Counted from the first letter of the stretch, positions 8,385 through 18,050 are shown. The stretch is DNA of 64,000 nucleotides from Microcystis wesenbergii NRERC-220 (GCF_032027425.1 NZ_JAVSJA010000001.1:4414001-4478000), one strand, 5' to 3'. Notes: generated by a model not told the origin, from the letters alone. Program-made: numbers and translations.

Positions 8385-11300
8385 TGATCCCCCCTACCCC
8401 CCTTAAAAAGGGGGGAAATGTCTAAGGATTCTAGTTGTTGGTTTATCCAAGCGGTTGCCGTTTCTTCATCGGTTTCTATCGCTTTTTCTACTCCTATTTT
8501 AGCAATTTCTAAGAGTTGTTTCGATTGCCAATTAGTTTGATTAAAACTCTCAACTTTTAATTGAATTAAATTTCCAATATTTTCCATTATATTTTCAGAA
8601 AAAACTGGAATACTTAGCTTTTTTAAAGCTCCAAGACTTAAAAATGGATTAATTTGTCCAGTAGATGCTTTTTCAATGAGTAGCTTTCCTAACTGAGAAT
8701 TGAGAAAGCCTATTAAATAGTAAGGATTGAATCCAGATTTGAGGCGTAGCAATGCTACATCTTGATTGATATTAACCAATTTATTTAAGTTCTCAACAAC
8801 TGCGGCATTTCCAACTTTACCTTTAATTGTTATCAGAATATCTCCATTTTTTATCTGTGTTCGTTTTAGTTCGTTGTGATGATGGAAGAGTAAAATGCGT
8901 TTCTGCGTTTCATAATTTATTTGAAAATCATCAATATGTTCGGCAGTTAAAAACTTTACATCTCCAAGACTCAAATCATGTCTTAAAGGAGTATGACCAT
9001 TTGTAATGGTAACTAATATATCCTCAAGTTGAATAATATTTGAAGGATTAAGACTATTGATTTGTGCTAAAGCTTGATCATATTTCGGTTGATAATACTC
9101 AGCATCCAAGCGTCCAGAAGACAAAAAAGACTCAGAAAAACTCTTAACGGCGATGCTTTCTTCGGTGGGTTTCCAATCTTTTAAACCAAGTTCTGTTAAT
9201 AGTAAATCTTCAGCTTGTTGGTAGATTATTTTACTTTTTTTCACTTCTATAGATGATTGATTGACTAACCGTTCTATTATTTTCTGAAAGTAATCAGACA
9301 GAACGGGAAAAAGAATATTTTTTAAGTAGTAAGGTGCTACTTCAGGCTGTACGCCTCCATACATCCCCTTGTTAATTTGCTCTTTTCCATAAATAGTATT
9401 TAGAAAAACTGCTAGAAATGACTGGTTAATTATTTTGTTTCTTAAGATCAAAACGTGAGATGATGCAATCGCTTGTATTTCCTCATTAAAAATTAAAGTA
9501 TCTCCAAAATTTGCACCAGTTCTTGTGATCAGAATATCATTTTTTTTTATTTCATTCTTAGATAATTTTTCCGCATCTTCTAGAGATATATATACCTGAT
9601 TCGATAAATCGACTCTTAACGGACGTAAGTTTTGAGTTCTAAAAAACAAGACTCCTGATAAATCATCTTCTACATACTCTCGCTTAATTTCTGTTGGATG
9701 AATAATTATAGGTTGTGTTTCACTCAGTCTCATAGATTGGGGTAATTCATTAATTTTGTCCTCAATCTGAAAGTATTTTCTTTTAAAAAACTCACTATCA
9801 AATCGAAAATTAATATTATGCTCAAGTACCTGAATAAATGAAATTTCTGTTGCTTCCAACCTATCCATTAACTGCTGATATTTAACCGCATCAAAAGCTC
9901 CCCCCCTGTCCCCCTTATTAAGGGGGGTGGCGTTAGCCGGGGGGATCTCAAAAAAACTTAAATTCTCCTTTTTAGCAAACTCAATAAAAGCCTCAGCGAT
10001 ACCATCTTCCGTTAATCCATCATGATTAAAAAGATCATGATCCACAATCCAATGATTATGTTTATCTAAGAGAAAATCCCCCGAATCATCAGACACTTTA
10101 ACATAAACTTTTTCTCCAGAATTATCCTTGCCTGACTTCTGCATCGTCGCAAAAAAGATATTATAATCATCCTGACGAGGACAAAGTGCGCCTATTTTGG
10201 GATCATCATTCCATTTTTGCACCAATAACACCGAGGTTTTTGTTCCCGTATGGGGTTTAAAAGTATTACCATGTAATCCCACCACTGCCAAAATTCGACA
10301 TCTTTCGGCAATAAAATCCCGAATATTCTTATCAGAAGAATTATTAAAGCGTCCTTGGGGTAAAACTATCGCCATTCTTCCCCCCGGTTTCAAAAAGTCT
10401 AGATTGCGCTCAATAAATAAAATATCGCGTCCGACTCCCTTTGTTTTTTCAGCTTTATCTTTGGTTAGCTCATAACGAGCAATTATGCGCCGTTCTCTGA
10501 TATCACCCGCAAAAGGTGGATTTGCCATCAAAATATCGAATTGAAACTCTCGATAATCCTTACTGCCTTTGGGTCTAAGTTTTTTGAGACGATTAAATCC
10601 GGCAAAATAAACATTTTGCCAATCATCTTCTTTAGTAACCTCATCCCATAATTCATAATCTAGGGTGTTTAAATGTAGTACGTTTGTTTGTCCATCTCCA
10701 GCAATCAGATTGAGGGTTCGTGCTACCCTTACCGCTTTTTCATCAAAATCAATAGCAAACACCTTTTCTTCGACATATTCCTTACAACGGGGTGGCTTTT
10801 CTTCCAATGAAAATAAATGACTTGCTTCTAATCCCTCATCCTCTAGAATCTGCCGCCAAACATGAAAGATCGTATGTACTGGAAAACCCGATGAACCAGC
10901 TGCGGTATCAATCATATATTCATCTTCTTGGGGGTTAAGCATCTTCACACACAGATCAATCACATAACGAGGGGTGAAAAACTGTCCTTTTTCCCCTTTA
11001 CTGCTTTGATTGATTAAATACTCAAATGCTTCATCAATTACATCTAAATTAGAGTTAAATAGCTTCGCATCCTCCAACGATGACACACACACCGATAGAT
11101 GAGAGGGAGCAAGGCCAATCTTGACATCCTCACTAAATATACCTGGCCACTTTTTCTTAGCCCTATCAAACAAATCCTGAATCTTATTCTTGAGGGCGGC
11201 TTCCGTCTGTCCCGTATTGCGAAACTCTAGAAGGCGCGTCCTGCGGCGGTTTCCTTGCCCAGAATACCATTCATCGTAGAGCTTGGCAAAAATCAGCTTA

Positions 11301-11953
11301 AATAATTCCTCAAAGACATCTACCCCCGCATTTGCTAATACCTCATCTTCCATTTCTTCGATTAGCGTTTTCAGAGATTTATTCCTCTTCACCAACTTAT
11401 CATTGGCGATTAAATCATCTAAAGTGAACTTAATCTGGAGAATATCTGCTAGGGTTTGATTAGAGTTAGGGATATCTGAAATATCTTCAAAATAATTGGG
11501 ATCTTTGCGTTGATAATAGGAAATCTGATCGCCATTCGTCCAGACAGCCATCGGCGAACCTGTGCCGTTACAATAGGAACGTAGTTGTGCTTTTCCATCC
11601 TTCCACTTCGGACTCTTTACCTCTACCAAAATATAAACTGTGTTCAGGCGATCTTTGTCCATCACCGCAATATCTGCTCGTTTTACCTCCCTGCCAAAAT
11701 TCACCCCATACTCCACCTGAATGCGACTGAGAGGATAATTTAAGCGATCGCTTAAAACCCTTAAATATAATTGTCTAATCGCTTCTTCTGGGGTAAGTTT
11801 AATCTCTTTTTTCCGTACTAAGCAAATTGTATAGGGAGCTTCCCCATTTTTCGTCTTTTTCAGCGTAATTGTCTGCTCTAATTGCTCAATTTCCGTCGGC
11901 GTAAACTGGGACAACTTATAACTTGAGTCTTTGAGAATATCAGCTAATTTCAT
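8381..11953 (-). CDS. Single-chain restriction-modification-specificity protein (type IIG/type I-like fusion)
   Basis: A 1190-residue fusion. Residues about 20-165 form a type I HsdR N-terminal-like nuclease domain, with Asp in ADIAVMD and Glu-x-Lys in LVEVKSP near 111. Residues about 280-630 are an N6-adenine methyltransferase, with SAM motif MIDTAAGSSGFP near 348 and catalytic NPPF near 479. Residues about 700-1180 hold two HsdS-like target-recognition halves (EIKKNDILITRTGANFGDT and QIKNGDILITIKGKVGNAA), each followed by a helical spacer. One chain can therefore recognise, methylate and cut DNA. Two short GC-rich repeats have altered it: one in frame near residue 670, one replacing the native end SLGVKLI seen in tail copies by SLDISPLFKGGRGDQ. 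Confidence 0.88.
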   Translation of the reverse strand: MKLADILKDSSYKLSQFTPTEIEQLEQTITLKKTKNGEAPYTICLVRKKEIKLTPEEAIRQLYLRVLSDRLNYPLSRIQVEYGVNFGREVKRADIAVMDKDRLNTVYILVEVKSPKWKDGKAQLRSYCNGTGSPMAVWTNGDQISYYQRKDPNYFEDISDIPNSNQTLADILQIKFTLDDLIANDKLVKRNKSLKTLIEEMEDEVLANAGVDVFEELFKLIFAKLYDEWYSGQGNRRRTRLLEFRNTGQTEAALKNKIQDLFDRAKKKWPGIFSEDVKIGLAPSHLSVCVSSLEDAKLFNSNLDVIDEAFEYLINQSSKGEKGQFFTPRYVIDLCVKMLNPQEDEYMIDTAAGSSGFPVHTIFHVWRQILEDEGLEASHLFSLEEKPPRCKEYVEEKVFAIDFDEKAVRVARTLNLIAGDGQTNVLHLNTLDYELWDEVTKEDDWQNVYFAGFNRLKKLRPKGSKDYREFQFDILMANPPFAGDIRERRIIARYELTKDKAEKTKGVGRDILFIERNLDFLKPGGRMAIVLPQGRFNNSSDKNIRDFIAERCRILAVVGLHGNTFKPHTGTKTSVLLVQKWNDDPKIGALCPRQDDYNIFFATMQKSGKDNSGEKVYVKVSDDSGDFLLDKHNHWIVDHDLFNHDGLTEDGIAEAFIEFAKKENLSFFEIPPANATPLNKGDRGGAFDAVKYQQLMDRLEATEISFIQVLEHNINFRFDSEFFKRKYFQIEDKINELPQSMRLSETQPIIIHPTEIKREYVEDDLSGVLFFRTQNLRPLRVDLSNQVYISLEDAEKLSKNEIKKNDILITRTGANFGDTLIFNEEIQAIASSHVLILRNKIINQSFLAVFLNTIYGKEQINKGMYGGVQPEVAPYYLKNILFPVLSDYFQKIIERLVNQSSIEVKKSKIIYQQAEDLLLTELGLKDWKPTEESIAVKSFSESFLSSGRLDAEYYQPKYDQALAQINSLNPSNIIQLEDILVTITNGHTPLRHDLSLGDVKFLTAEHIDDFQINYETQKRILLFHHHNELKRTQIKNGDILITIKGKVGNAAVVENLNKLVNINQDVALLRLKSGFNPYYLIGFLNSQLGKLLIEKASTGQINPFLSLGALKKLSIPVFSENIMENIGNLIQLKVESFNQTNWQSKQLLEIAKIGVEKAIETDEETATAWINQQLESLDISPLFKGGRGDQ
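9899..9945. repeat. GC-rich short repeat inserted in frame in the restriction-modification gene
   Basis: A CCCCCC...TTATTAAGGGGGG...GGGGGG block that encodes PPANATPLNKGDRGGA between the methyltransferase and first recognition domain. The same style of repeat occurs at 7989-8022, 8384-8419, 39560-39590, 39836-39918, 44814-44852 and 46318-46382. The reading frame is preserved, so it adds a linker peptide. Confidence 0.8.
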
Positions 11954-12451
11954 AGGTTAAAGATGATAGAGATAATTAACAAATTTGGAGATATTAATCT
12001 GAGTAGCTTTTATCTCATCTCAGTTCTGAGAGTAGGATAAAAGTTTTTATACCAAGCATTGAAAGTAATCCCAGCCTTGACAAATTGAGTTAAGTAATCT
12101 ATTTATGCAAGACTTTTCCCTGTACCAGCCAGTAGGCATGACTTGAAATCATTGTATTCTTGGCTATTAACTTAAGTTAAAGGTATATGGGGACTTAACT
12201 TTCCATTGGATCAAATTTTTTAAGATTCTTTCGATGTTCGCGGTTTCTCATCTCGGCAAAAGCGAGCAAACAGCGATCGCATTTGGCGCAGCTTTGCTGT
12301 GGCAATTGTCCGTGACTCAATATCTGTAATAATCTAATACAGCCCTTGTAAACCTTCTTTAAGCTCTGGGTTTTCGTCTTGATCGAGATGCACAAAATCG
12401 CCCTTAGATGAGAATTAGTTTACAAAAATTTACATTTGGAGATAAGGAGCA
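11954..12451. other. Intergenic region, probably holding the petC promoter
   Basis: About 500 bp between the divergent restriction gene and petC. It contains one GCGATCGC octamer and no convincing gene. A weak minus-strand frame at 12195-12395 has a Cys-rich stretch (SCAKCDRC) but no start signal or family resemblance. The promoter of petC must lie here; I see GATAAGGAG as its ribosome-binding site just before 12452. Confidence 0.5.
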
Positions 12452-12991
12452 ATGAGTCAAGTTTCCGGTACAGATGTTCCCGATTTGGGGCGTCGTCAAT
12501 TTATGAACCTGTTGACCTTTGGTACAATTACCGGAGTAGCAGCGGGGGCTTTGTATCCGATTGTTAAGTATTTTATTCCCCCCTCGGCCGGTGGTACGGG
12601 TGGCGGTGTCACCGCTAAAGATGCCCTAGGCAATGATGTGATTGTCAGTCAATTTCTGACCAGCCATAACGCTGGCGATCGCACCTTAGCCCAAGGTTTA
12701 AAAGGCGACCCCACCTATTTAGTCGTCCAAGAGGACAAAACCCTGGCCAACTACGGAATTAACGCCGTCTGTACCCACTTAGGTTGTGTGGTGCCTTGGA
12801 ATGCCAGCGAAGAAAAATTCATGTGTCCTTGCCACGGTTCCCAGTACAATGCCGAAGGAAAAGTAGTTCGCGGTCCAGCGCCTCTATCCTTAGCCCTCGC
12901 CCATGCCAACGTCACCGATAATGATAAAGTCGTCTTCTCCACTTGGACGGAAACCGACTTCCGCACCGGTGAAGAACCCTGGTGGTCCTAG
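12452..12991 (+). CDS. petC: Cytochrome b6f Rieske iron-sulfur protein
   Basis: A 179-residue subunit of the thylakoid cytochrome b6f complex that passes electrons from plastoquinol to cytochrome f through a [2Fe-2S] centre. Ligands are visible: CTHLGC at 107-112 and CPCHGS at 125-130, including the disulfide cysteines. A single membrane anchor follows a twin-arginine-like [23 protein letters not shown] stretch in the first 40 residues, which stays as the membrane helix. A strong ribosome-binding site (AAGGAG) precedes the ATG. petA follows after 43 bp, the standard cyanobacterial petCA operon. Confidence 0.98.
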   Translation: MSQVSGTDVPDLGRRQFMNLLTFGTITGVAAGALYPIVKYFIPPSAGGTGGGVTAKDALGNDVIVSQFLTSHNAGDRTLAQGLKGDPTYLVVQEDKTLANYGINAVCTHLGCVVPWNASEEKFMCPCHGSQYNAEGKVVRGPAPLSLALAHANVTDNDKVVFSTWTETDFRTGEEPWWS

Positions 12992-13034
12992 ATTATTCAA
13001 TGTGACGAGATTTGGAATTATTCAACCGATAGAG

Positions 13035-14021
13035 ATGAGAACATTCAACTTTTTAAGCTTCCCGCAAGTCCACAGACAGGCCCTAGTGAAAGCCGTCCTC
13101 GTGGCGATCGCTACCGTTTCCCTACTCCTAACCAGCGATGTCATTAACCCCCAATCTGCCCAAGCATATCCTTTTTGGGCGCAACAAACCGCCCCGGAAA
13201 CCCCCAGAGAAGCAACCGGTCGGATTGTCTGCGCGAACTGCCATTTAGCCCAAAAACCCGCCGAAATTGAAATCCCTCACTCGGTATTACCCGATACCGT
13301 CTTTGAAGCAGTAGTAAAAATCCCCTACGATCCCGCCAGTCAACAGGTGTTAGGAGACGGATCGAAGGGGGGTTTAAACGTCGGTGCAGTCTTAATGCTA
13401 CCGGATGGTTTTAAAATCGCGCCCCCCGATCGCATTCCCGAAGAAATGCAGGAAAAACTCGGTGGAGTCTATTTCCAATCCTACAAAGAAGGTCAAGATA
13501 ACGTGGTTATCGTCGGCCCCTTACCCGGTGATCAATACAAAGAAATCGTTTTCCCCGTCCTGGCCCCCGATCCTAGCCAAAATAAAGGTATTCACTTCGG
13601 TAAATATGCTGTGCATTTAGGGGCCAATCGTGGTCGCGGTCAAGTGTACCCCACCGGTGAACCCAGCAATAATAACGCTTTCAAAGCTTCTACCGCAGGT
13701 ACAATTAGCCAGATCAGCAAAACCGAAGCCGGTGGTTATGAAGTCACCATCACTTCCGAAGCTGGCCCCGTGGTGGAAAATATTCCCGCAGGTCCTGAGT
13801 TAATCGTCTCGGAAGGTCAAGCGATCGAAGTGGGACAATTTTTAACCAGTAACCCCAATGTCGGCGGTTTTGGTCAAAAAGAGACGGAAGTTGTCCTACA
13901 AAATCCCGGCCGGATCAAAGGATTAGTTTTATTCCTCGGTGGCATTATGTTATGCCAAATCCTCTTAGTTATTAAGAAAAAACAAGTGGAACAAGTACAA
14001 GCGGCCGAAATGAATTTCTAA
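13035..14021 (+). CDS. petA: Apocytochrome f
   Basis: The c-type cytochrome of the b6f complex, 328 residues from the ATG at 13035. A signal peptide of about 44 residues ends in AQA before mature YPFWAQQ, whose Tyr1 amine is the axial haem ligand in this family. Haem attachment is CANCH. The C-terminus has one membrane helix ([18 protein letters not shown]) and a short basic tail. A longer in-frame start at 12903 would overlap petC and add residues unlike the family, so it is rejected. A hairpin terminator follows at 14050. Confidence 0.98.
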   Translation: MRTFNFLSFPQVHRQALVKAVLVAIATVSLLLTSDVINPQSAQAYPFWAQQTAPETPREATGRIVCANCHLAQKPAEIEIPHSVLPDTVFEAVVKIPYDPASQQVLGDGSKGGLNVGAVLMLPDGFKIAPPDRIPEEMQEKLGGVYFQSYKEGQDNVVIVGPLPGDQYKEIVFPVLAPDPSQNKGIHFGKYAVHLGANRGRGQVYPTGEPSNNNAFKASTAGTISQISKTEAGGYEVTITSEAGPVVENIPAGPELIVSEGQAIEVGQFLTSNPNVGGFGQKETEVVLQNPGRIKGLVLFLGGIMLCQILLVIKKKQVEQVQAAEMNF

Positions 14022-14049
14022 TCGCAATATTTCGGTTATTTTTGCTAGA

Positions 14050-14074
14050 AAGCGGGTTATTTGCCCGCTTTTTA
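14050..14074 (+). terminator. Rho-independent terminator of petCA
   Basis: AAGCGGG and CCCGCTT form a stem around a TTATTTG loop, followed by TTTTAG, 28 bp after the petA stop. Confidence 0.85.
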
Positions 14075-14154
14075 GCTTTGAGTCAGGAAAATGCTCACCC
14101 CTCGCTGCCGTCTGATACAATCGGTTCAACTTAACCGATAAGTGTCAATTTTTT

Positions 14155-15216
14155 ATGAATCAGTCGCTTGTTCCAGTCATTCTCGCCGGTGGTAAAGGGG
14201 AACGTTTTTGGCCTCTCAGTCGTCTAGCGCGTCCGAAACAGTTTCTCTGTCTTGATGGTAGTGGTCGCAGTCTTTTACAAGCAACGGCCGATCGTCTATT
14301 ATCTTTAGGGGCAGGTTGGGAAAATCTCTGGGTAATTACCGCTAGTGCGATCGCTGATGGTGTCCGCGAACAACTGCCCGATTTACCGGAGAGTAACCTA
14401 TTAGTGGAACCGGTGGGCAAGGATACGGCCCCGGCTGTGACTTGGGCCACCTTAGAAGTGATAAAACGTTATGGTAAGGAAGTGGCGATCGGTTTTTTTC
14501 CTGCCGATCATTATATTGGTAATCAAGAGGCTTATATTAACACTTTAAAAGCGGCCGTAGAAGTGGCCGTCAGCCAAAAAGCGATCGTTACTTTAGGGAT
14601 TAAACCCGATTATCCCTCCACCGGTTACGGTTATATCGAACAGGGAGAAAATCAGGGCGAATTTAATGGTTTACCCGTCTATAAAGTGAGTCGTTTTACG
14701 GAAAAACCAGATCGCACCACGGCCGAAAAATTCCTAGAAACGGGACTTTTTAGCTGGAATAGCGGAATGTTTATCTTTCAGGGACAAGTGGTTTTAGAGG
14801 AGCTAAAAACCCACGCTAATAATATTTTACAACCTCTGATCGATCGGGGCATCGCTGCCTATGAGGATTTAGAGAAAAAAAGTATCGATTATGCTTTGAT
14901 GGAAAAAACCCAACTCGCTTACGTTTTACCCGCTAATTTTGGTTGGGATGATCTGGGAGATTGGAATTCTCTGGAAAGATTACTAGAAGCAAAGGGCAAA
15001 AATATTGAACTGGCCAATCATGTCGGTTTGGATACGGAAGGCTCTATTATCTATGCTAGTGATGAGGAAGAAGCGATCGTTACTATTGGTTTAAAAGATC
15101 TGGTAATTGTTCGCGACGGTAAAGCAACTCTCGTTGTCCACAAAGATCGTACCCAAGATATTAAACAAGTTCTCAAGCACTTACAAACCGATCCCAAATT
15201 AGAGAAATTGTTATAG
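14155..15216 (+). CDS. manC: Mannose-1-phosphate guanylyltransferase
   Basis: Makes GDP-mannose from mannose-1-phosphate and GTP for polysaccharide and glycan synthesis. The 353-residue protein begins with the nucleotidyltransferase signature LAGGKGERFWPLSR followed by RPKQFL. Further family stretches are VEPVGKDTAPAV, FFPADHYI, FTEKPDR, WNSGMFIF and GWDDLGDWNSL. It lacks the phosphomannose-isomerase extension of long ManC/AlgA proteins, so it is the short monofunctional form. It stands alone on the plus strand between petCA and a repeat region. Confidence 0.93.
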   Translation: MNQSLVPVILAGGKGERFWPLSRLARPKQFLCLDGSGRSLLQATADRLLSLGAGWENLWVITASAIADGVREQLPDLPESNLLVEPVGKDTAPAVTWATLEVIKRYGKEVAIGFFPADHYIGNQEAYINTLKAAVEVAVSQKAIVTLGIKPDYPSTGYGYIEQGENQGEFNGLPVYKVSRFTEKPDRTTAEKFLETGLFSWNSGMFIFQGQVVLEELKTHANNILQPLIDRGIAAYEDLEKKSIDYALMEKTQLAYVLPANFGWDDLGDWNSLERLLEAKGKNIELANHVGLDTEGSIIYASDEEEAIVTIGLKDLVIVRDGKATLVVHKDRTQDIKQVLKHLQTDPKLEKLL

Positions 15217-15352
15217 GATCGATATTAGTTACCAGCTTTTTCAGTAATCAGTGATCAGTAAACAGTAATCAGTAATCAGTGAAAAGACAGTAGGAAACTT
15301 CTATTTAATACTGCTAACTTAAAACTCAAATCTGATCACTGATAACTTCCCC

Positions 15353-15385
15353 ACTGATAACTGATAACTGATAACTGATAACTGA
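15353..15385. repeat. Heptanucleotide tandem repeat
   Basis: Direct copies of the 7-mer CTGATAA, a short tandemly repeated repetitive sequence typical of cyanobacterial intergenic DNA. Degenerate units (AGTAATC type) are visible upstream from about 15241. Confidence 0.9.
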
Positions 15386-15477
15386 AAGGGGTACATCTCA
15401 TTTTTGTAAATCTACTAAGTTGGGATTTTTTAAGGGAAACTCTCTACTAAAATCGGGCGTTACTTTCGGTTTTATCG

Positions 15478-15625
15478 CTCAATCCAAGCTTTTGGGGGGT
15501 TCTACCCCCCAAACCCCCCGTCGGGGGACGAAGCGCCTCCCCCGAACCCCGGAGCGCATTAGTTTTTTTGTGGGATGCTTACACGCAGCTGCTGATATAT
15601 CTGTAATAATTTAAGAGTCACTGAT
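15478..15625. repeat. Dispersed GC-rich repeat, copy 1
   Basis: About 145 bp that begin CTCAATCCAAG and carry GGGGGGTTCTACCCCCC, a second GC-rich inverted segment and GGGATGCTTACACGCAGCTGCT. A second copy with the same order of blocks is at 62469-62615. No gene is present. Confidence 0.85.
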
Positions 15626-15690
15626 AATTGCTGATTATCGGTATTTCTGCAAATGTGGGATGCAGCCATCGATAAGTACCTAACTTCCCC

Positions 15691-15797
15691 ACTGATAACT
15701 GATAACTAATAACTAATAACTGATAACTGATAACTGATAACTGATAACTGATAACTGATAACTGATAACTGATAACTGATAACTGATAACTGATAAT
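15691..15797. repeat. Heptanucleotide tandem repeat abutting a start codon
   Basis: About fifteen consecutive CTGATAA units (two variants read CTAATAA). The array ends four bases before the GTG start of the ABC1-kinase gene, so it displaces the normal ribosome-binding-site region. Confidence 0.9.
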
Positions 15798-15800
15798 ACC

Positions 15801-17450
15801 GTGTTCTCACTCCCCCAAACCAGTCAAAGACAAAAAGAAATCCTTGAGATAGTTCTCGGCAACGGTTGGGACTATATGCGCGGGGTTTTAACCCTAGGAA
15901 AAACAGAAAATCCCCAGATTCCTACCCCAGAAGTTCTCAAAAAAATCCTTGTGGAATTGGGTCCTTTTTATGTCAAATTGGGACAGTTACTTAGTACCCG
16001 TCCCGATCTGCTACCTGCTAATTATATCGAGGCTTTAACTGCCCTACAAGCGCAAGTTCCTCCCGTTGCTTGGACGGATATAGAAATAGTCATCACCGAA
16101 CAGTTAGCAAAACCGATCAAACAGGTATTTAAATATATTAATCCCCAACCGATCGCCGCAGGCTCGATCGGGCAAATTCATCGGGCAACTTTATTATCTG
16201 GGGAGGAAGTAGCGATTAAAGTCTTGCGTCCGGGGATCGAAAAAATTGTCGCCCAAGATAGTGCCTTAATTAAGGGAATTGCTGATTTAGTTGCCCTAAC
16301 AGAATTTGGTCAAAGTTACGACGTTGTTAACTTAGCAGAGGAGTTTATTAAAGCAGTCAATGCGGAATTAGATTTTACCCAAGAAGGTCATTATACTGAC
16401 AAATTACGCTATAATTTAACCCAGAGTCGTTGGTCAGAACCAAAACAGTTAGTTATTCCTAAAATTTATTGGGACTTAACTAATTCCAAGCTATTAGTGT
16501 TAGAATGGTTAGAAGGAAAACAAATTTTAGAAGCCGATGTTTCTAGACCGCCAACTGAGCAAGCAATTTCCCAAAGAAAAAGCGAAATAACTAGGATTTT
16601 GTTTCGGTCATTTTTTCAACAAATTTATATTGATGGCTTCTTTCATGCCGATCCTCACCCGGGTAATATTTTCTATCTTGACGATGGTAGAGTAGCTTTA
16701 ATTGACTGTGGTATGGTGGGCAGATTAGACCCGCAAACTCAACAAATTTTAACAGAATTGTTATTAGCAATTGTTGACTTAGATGCGAAAAGATGCAGTC
16801 AACTAACTATTAAACTATCCGAGTCAGTAGTCCCGATTACTTTAGTACAATTAGAGGTGGATTATGAGCGGATGCTGCGAAAATATTATAACCTCAATTT
16901 AAATCAAATTAACTTTAGTGAGGTAGTTTATGAACTTTTGCAAGTTGCCCGTCGTAACAGAATTAAACTTCCGGGTAATTTAGGTTTATTCGCCAAAAGT
17001 CTCGCTAATTTAGAAGGAACTGCCCGAAAATTTAATCCTGATATCAATATCCTGGAAGAAGTCAAACCGCTATTAACTAATATTCTTGAACAACAGTTAA
17101 TCGGTAGCACTCCCCTACAAACTGCCCTAAGAACAGTTTTAGACTTGAAATCTTTTTCCCTGAAATCTCCCCGTCAAATCGAAGTTTTACTAGATGGTTT
17201 AACCTCGGAAACTTTAAATATTAATCTGAAAATTCGCGACTTAGATAATCTCCGTCGCAGTTTAGATAATTCCGCCAATCGACTAGCTTTTAGTGTGATT
17301 ATTGGTTCCTTAATTATCGGGGCCGCCATTGTCACAGCCAGCACCCAATCTCGGCAATTAACTATTATTAGTACCGTATTATTTGCTACAGCTAGTTTTA
17401 TCGGTTTATGGTTAGTTGTCGGTATCCTGCGATCGGGGAGATTGCGCTAG
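15801..17450 (+). CDS. ABC1/UbiB-family protein kinase-like protein
   Basis: A 549-residue atypical kinase of the ABC1 (AarF/UbiB/ADCK) family, linked in other organisms to quinone lipid metabolism. Family stretches are KLGQLLSTRPDLLP (the KxGQ motif), AAGSIGQIHRA (alanine-rich nucleotide loop), VAIKVLRPG, the catalytic FFHADPHPGNIF and ALIDCGMVG. Two C-terminal membrane helices follow (LAFSVIIGSLIIGAAIV and STVLFATASFIGLWLVVG). The frame opens with GTG at 15801 and is closed upstream by a repeat-derived stop, so no earlier start exists. With the repeat array directly upstream there is no evident ribosome-binding site; an internal ATG (MRGVL) is the alternative start. Confidence 0.92.
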   Translation: MFSLPQTSQRQKEILEIVLGNGWDYMRGVLTLGKTENPQIPTPEVLKKILVELGPFYVKLGQLLSTRPDLLPANYIEALTALQAQVPPVAWTDIEIVITEQLAKPIKQVFKYINPQPIAAGSIGQIHRATLLSGEEVAIKVLRPGIEKIVAQDSALIKGIADLVALTEFGQSYDVVNLAEEFIKAVNAELDFTQEGHYTDKLRYNLTQSRWSEPKQLVIPKIYWDLTNSKLLVLEWLEGKQILEADVSRPPTEQAISQRKSEITRILFRSFFQQIYIDGFFHADPHPGNIFYLDDGRVALIDCGMVGRLDPQTQQILTELLLAIVDLDAKRCSQLTIKLSESVVPITLVQLEVDYERMLRKYYNLNLNQINFSEVVYELLQVARRNRIKLPGNLGLFAKSLANLEGTARKFNPDINILEEVKPLLTNILEQQLIGSTPLQTALRTVLDLKSFSLKSPRQIEVLLDGLTSETLNINLKIRDLDNLRRSLDNSANRLAFSVIIGSLIIGAAIVTASTQSRQLTIISTVLFATASFIGLWLVVGILRSGRLR

Positions 17451-17462
17451 AAATTATCGCCA

Positions 17463-17870
17463 TTAAATTAAGATTTGTTGTTGTAAAAATTTCGCCCACC
17501 GACTAGCCAATTCAACTTCAGTAAAGGGAATTTTTTCAGGAGATCGCTCCTTAAAGATAAATTCTAGGAAAGGGGAACCCTGCGGGGGAAGAGCATCTAA
17601 ATCCACCACTTGATTATTAACTAACAAACGGATTTCTTTTACCTCCTCTAGGGAAAAAGTTTGTAAATTAATCACTCCCTTACGAGTTGGTTTTCCCCAA
17701 GTGATAATTTTATCTTTTTGACCTAAGACAGAATATATATCATACTTAGCTCGCTCGAAGTTTTCCGCCCATTGTCGATAGATTTCCACTTTTTGGTATT
17801 CATTCCAACCACTCCAGGCCAACCAAATAAACAGAATTAATAAAGGTGTCCACAATAAACCGCGTTCCAT
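17463..17870 (-). CDS. Membrane-anchored protein of unknown function
   Basis: A 135-residue protein with one N-terminal membrane helix (LLWTPLLILFIWLAWSGW) and a soluble remainder with mixed charged helices and strands (ISLQTFSLEEVKEIRLLVN-like). I do not recognise the family, though it resembles small cyanobacterial proteins of this size. It converges on the ABC1-kinase gene with a 12-bp gap and is divergent from argJ. Confidence 0.7.
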   Translation of the reverse strand: MERGLLWTPLLILFIWLAWSGWNEYQKVEIYRQWAENFERAKYDIYSVLGQKDKIITWGKPTRKGVINLQTFSLEEVKEIRLLVNNQVVDLDALPPQGSPFLEFIFKERSPEKIPFTEVELASRWAKFLQQQILI

Positions 17871-18050
17871 AAACTATCTCTCCAAAATTCTGGCCAATTA
17901 ATCGTATTTTAGGCTAATTTGCAGCCAGGAATTATCAGCCGTCGGCCTTTTTTCCCCACTTCCCAACCCGCAACGGTCAAACCCTTTGCTAATTTTTGGC
18001 TTTTTACTTGCTATAATCGAGTGTCGAATTTGAGTAGGAGACGGGAGAAA

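Noticed and set aside
12195-12395. 66-residue minus-strand frame with SCAKCDRC
   Set aside because: No start signal, no family resemblance and an overlap with the likely petC promoter region. It may be a fragment, but this cannot be supported.
12903-13034. Longer petA start overlapping petC
   Set aside because: The extra 44 residues are petC shadow. The ATG at 13035 gives the usual signal peptide and length.
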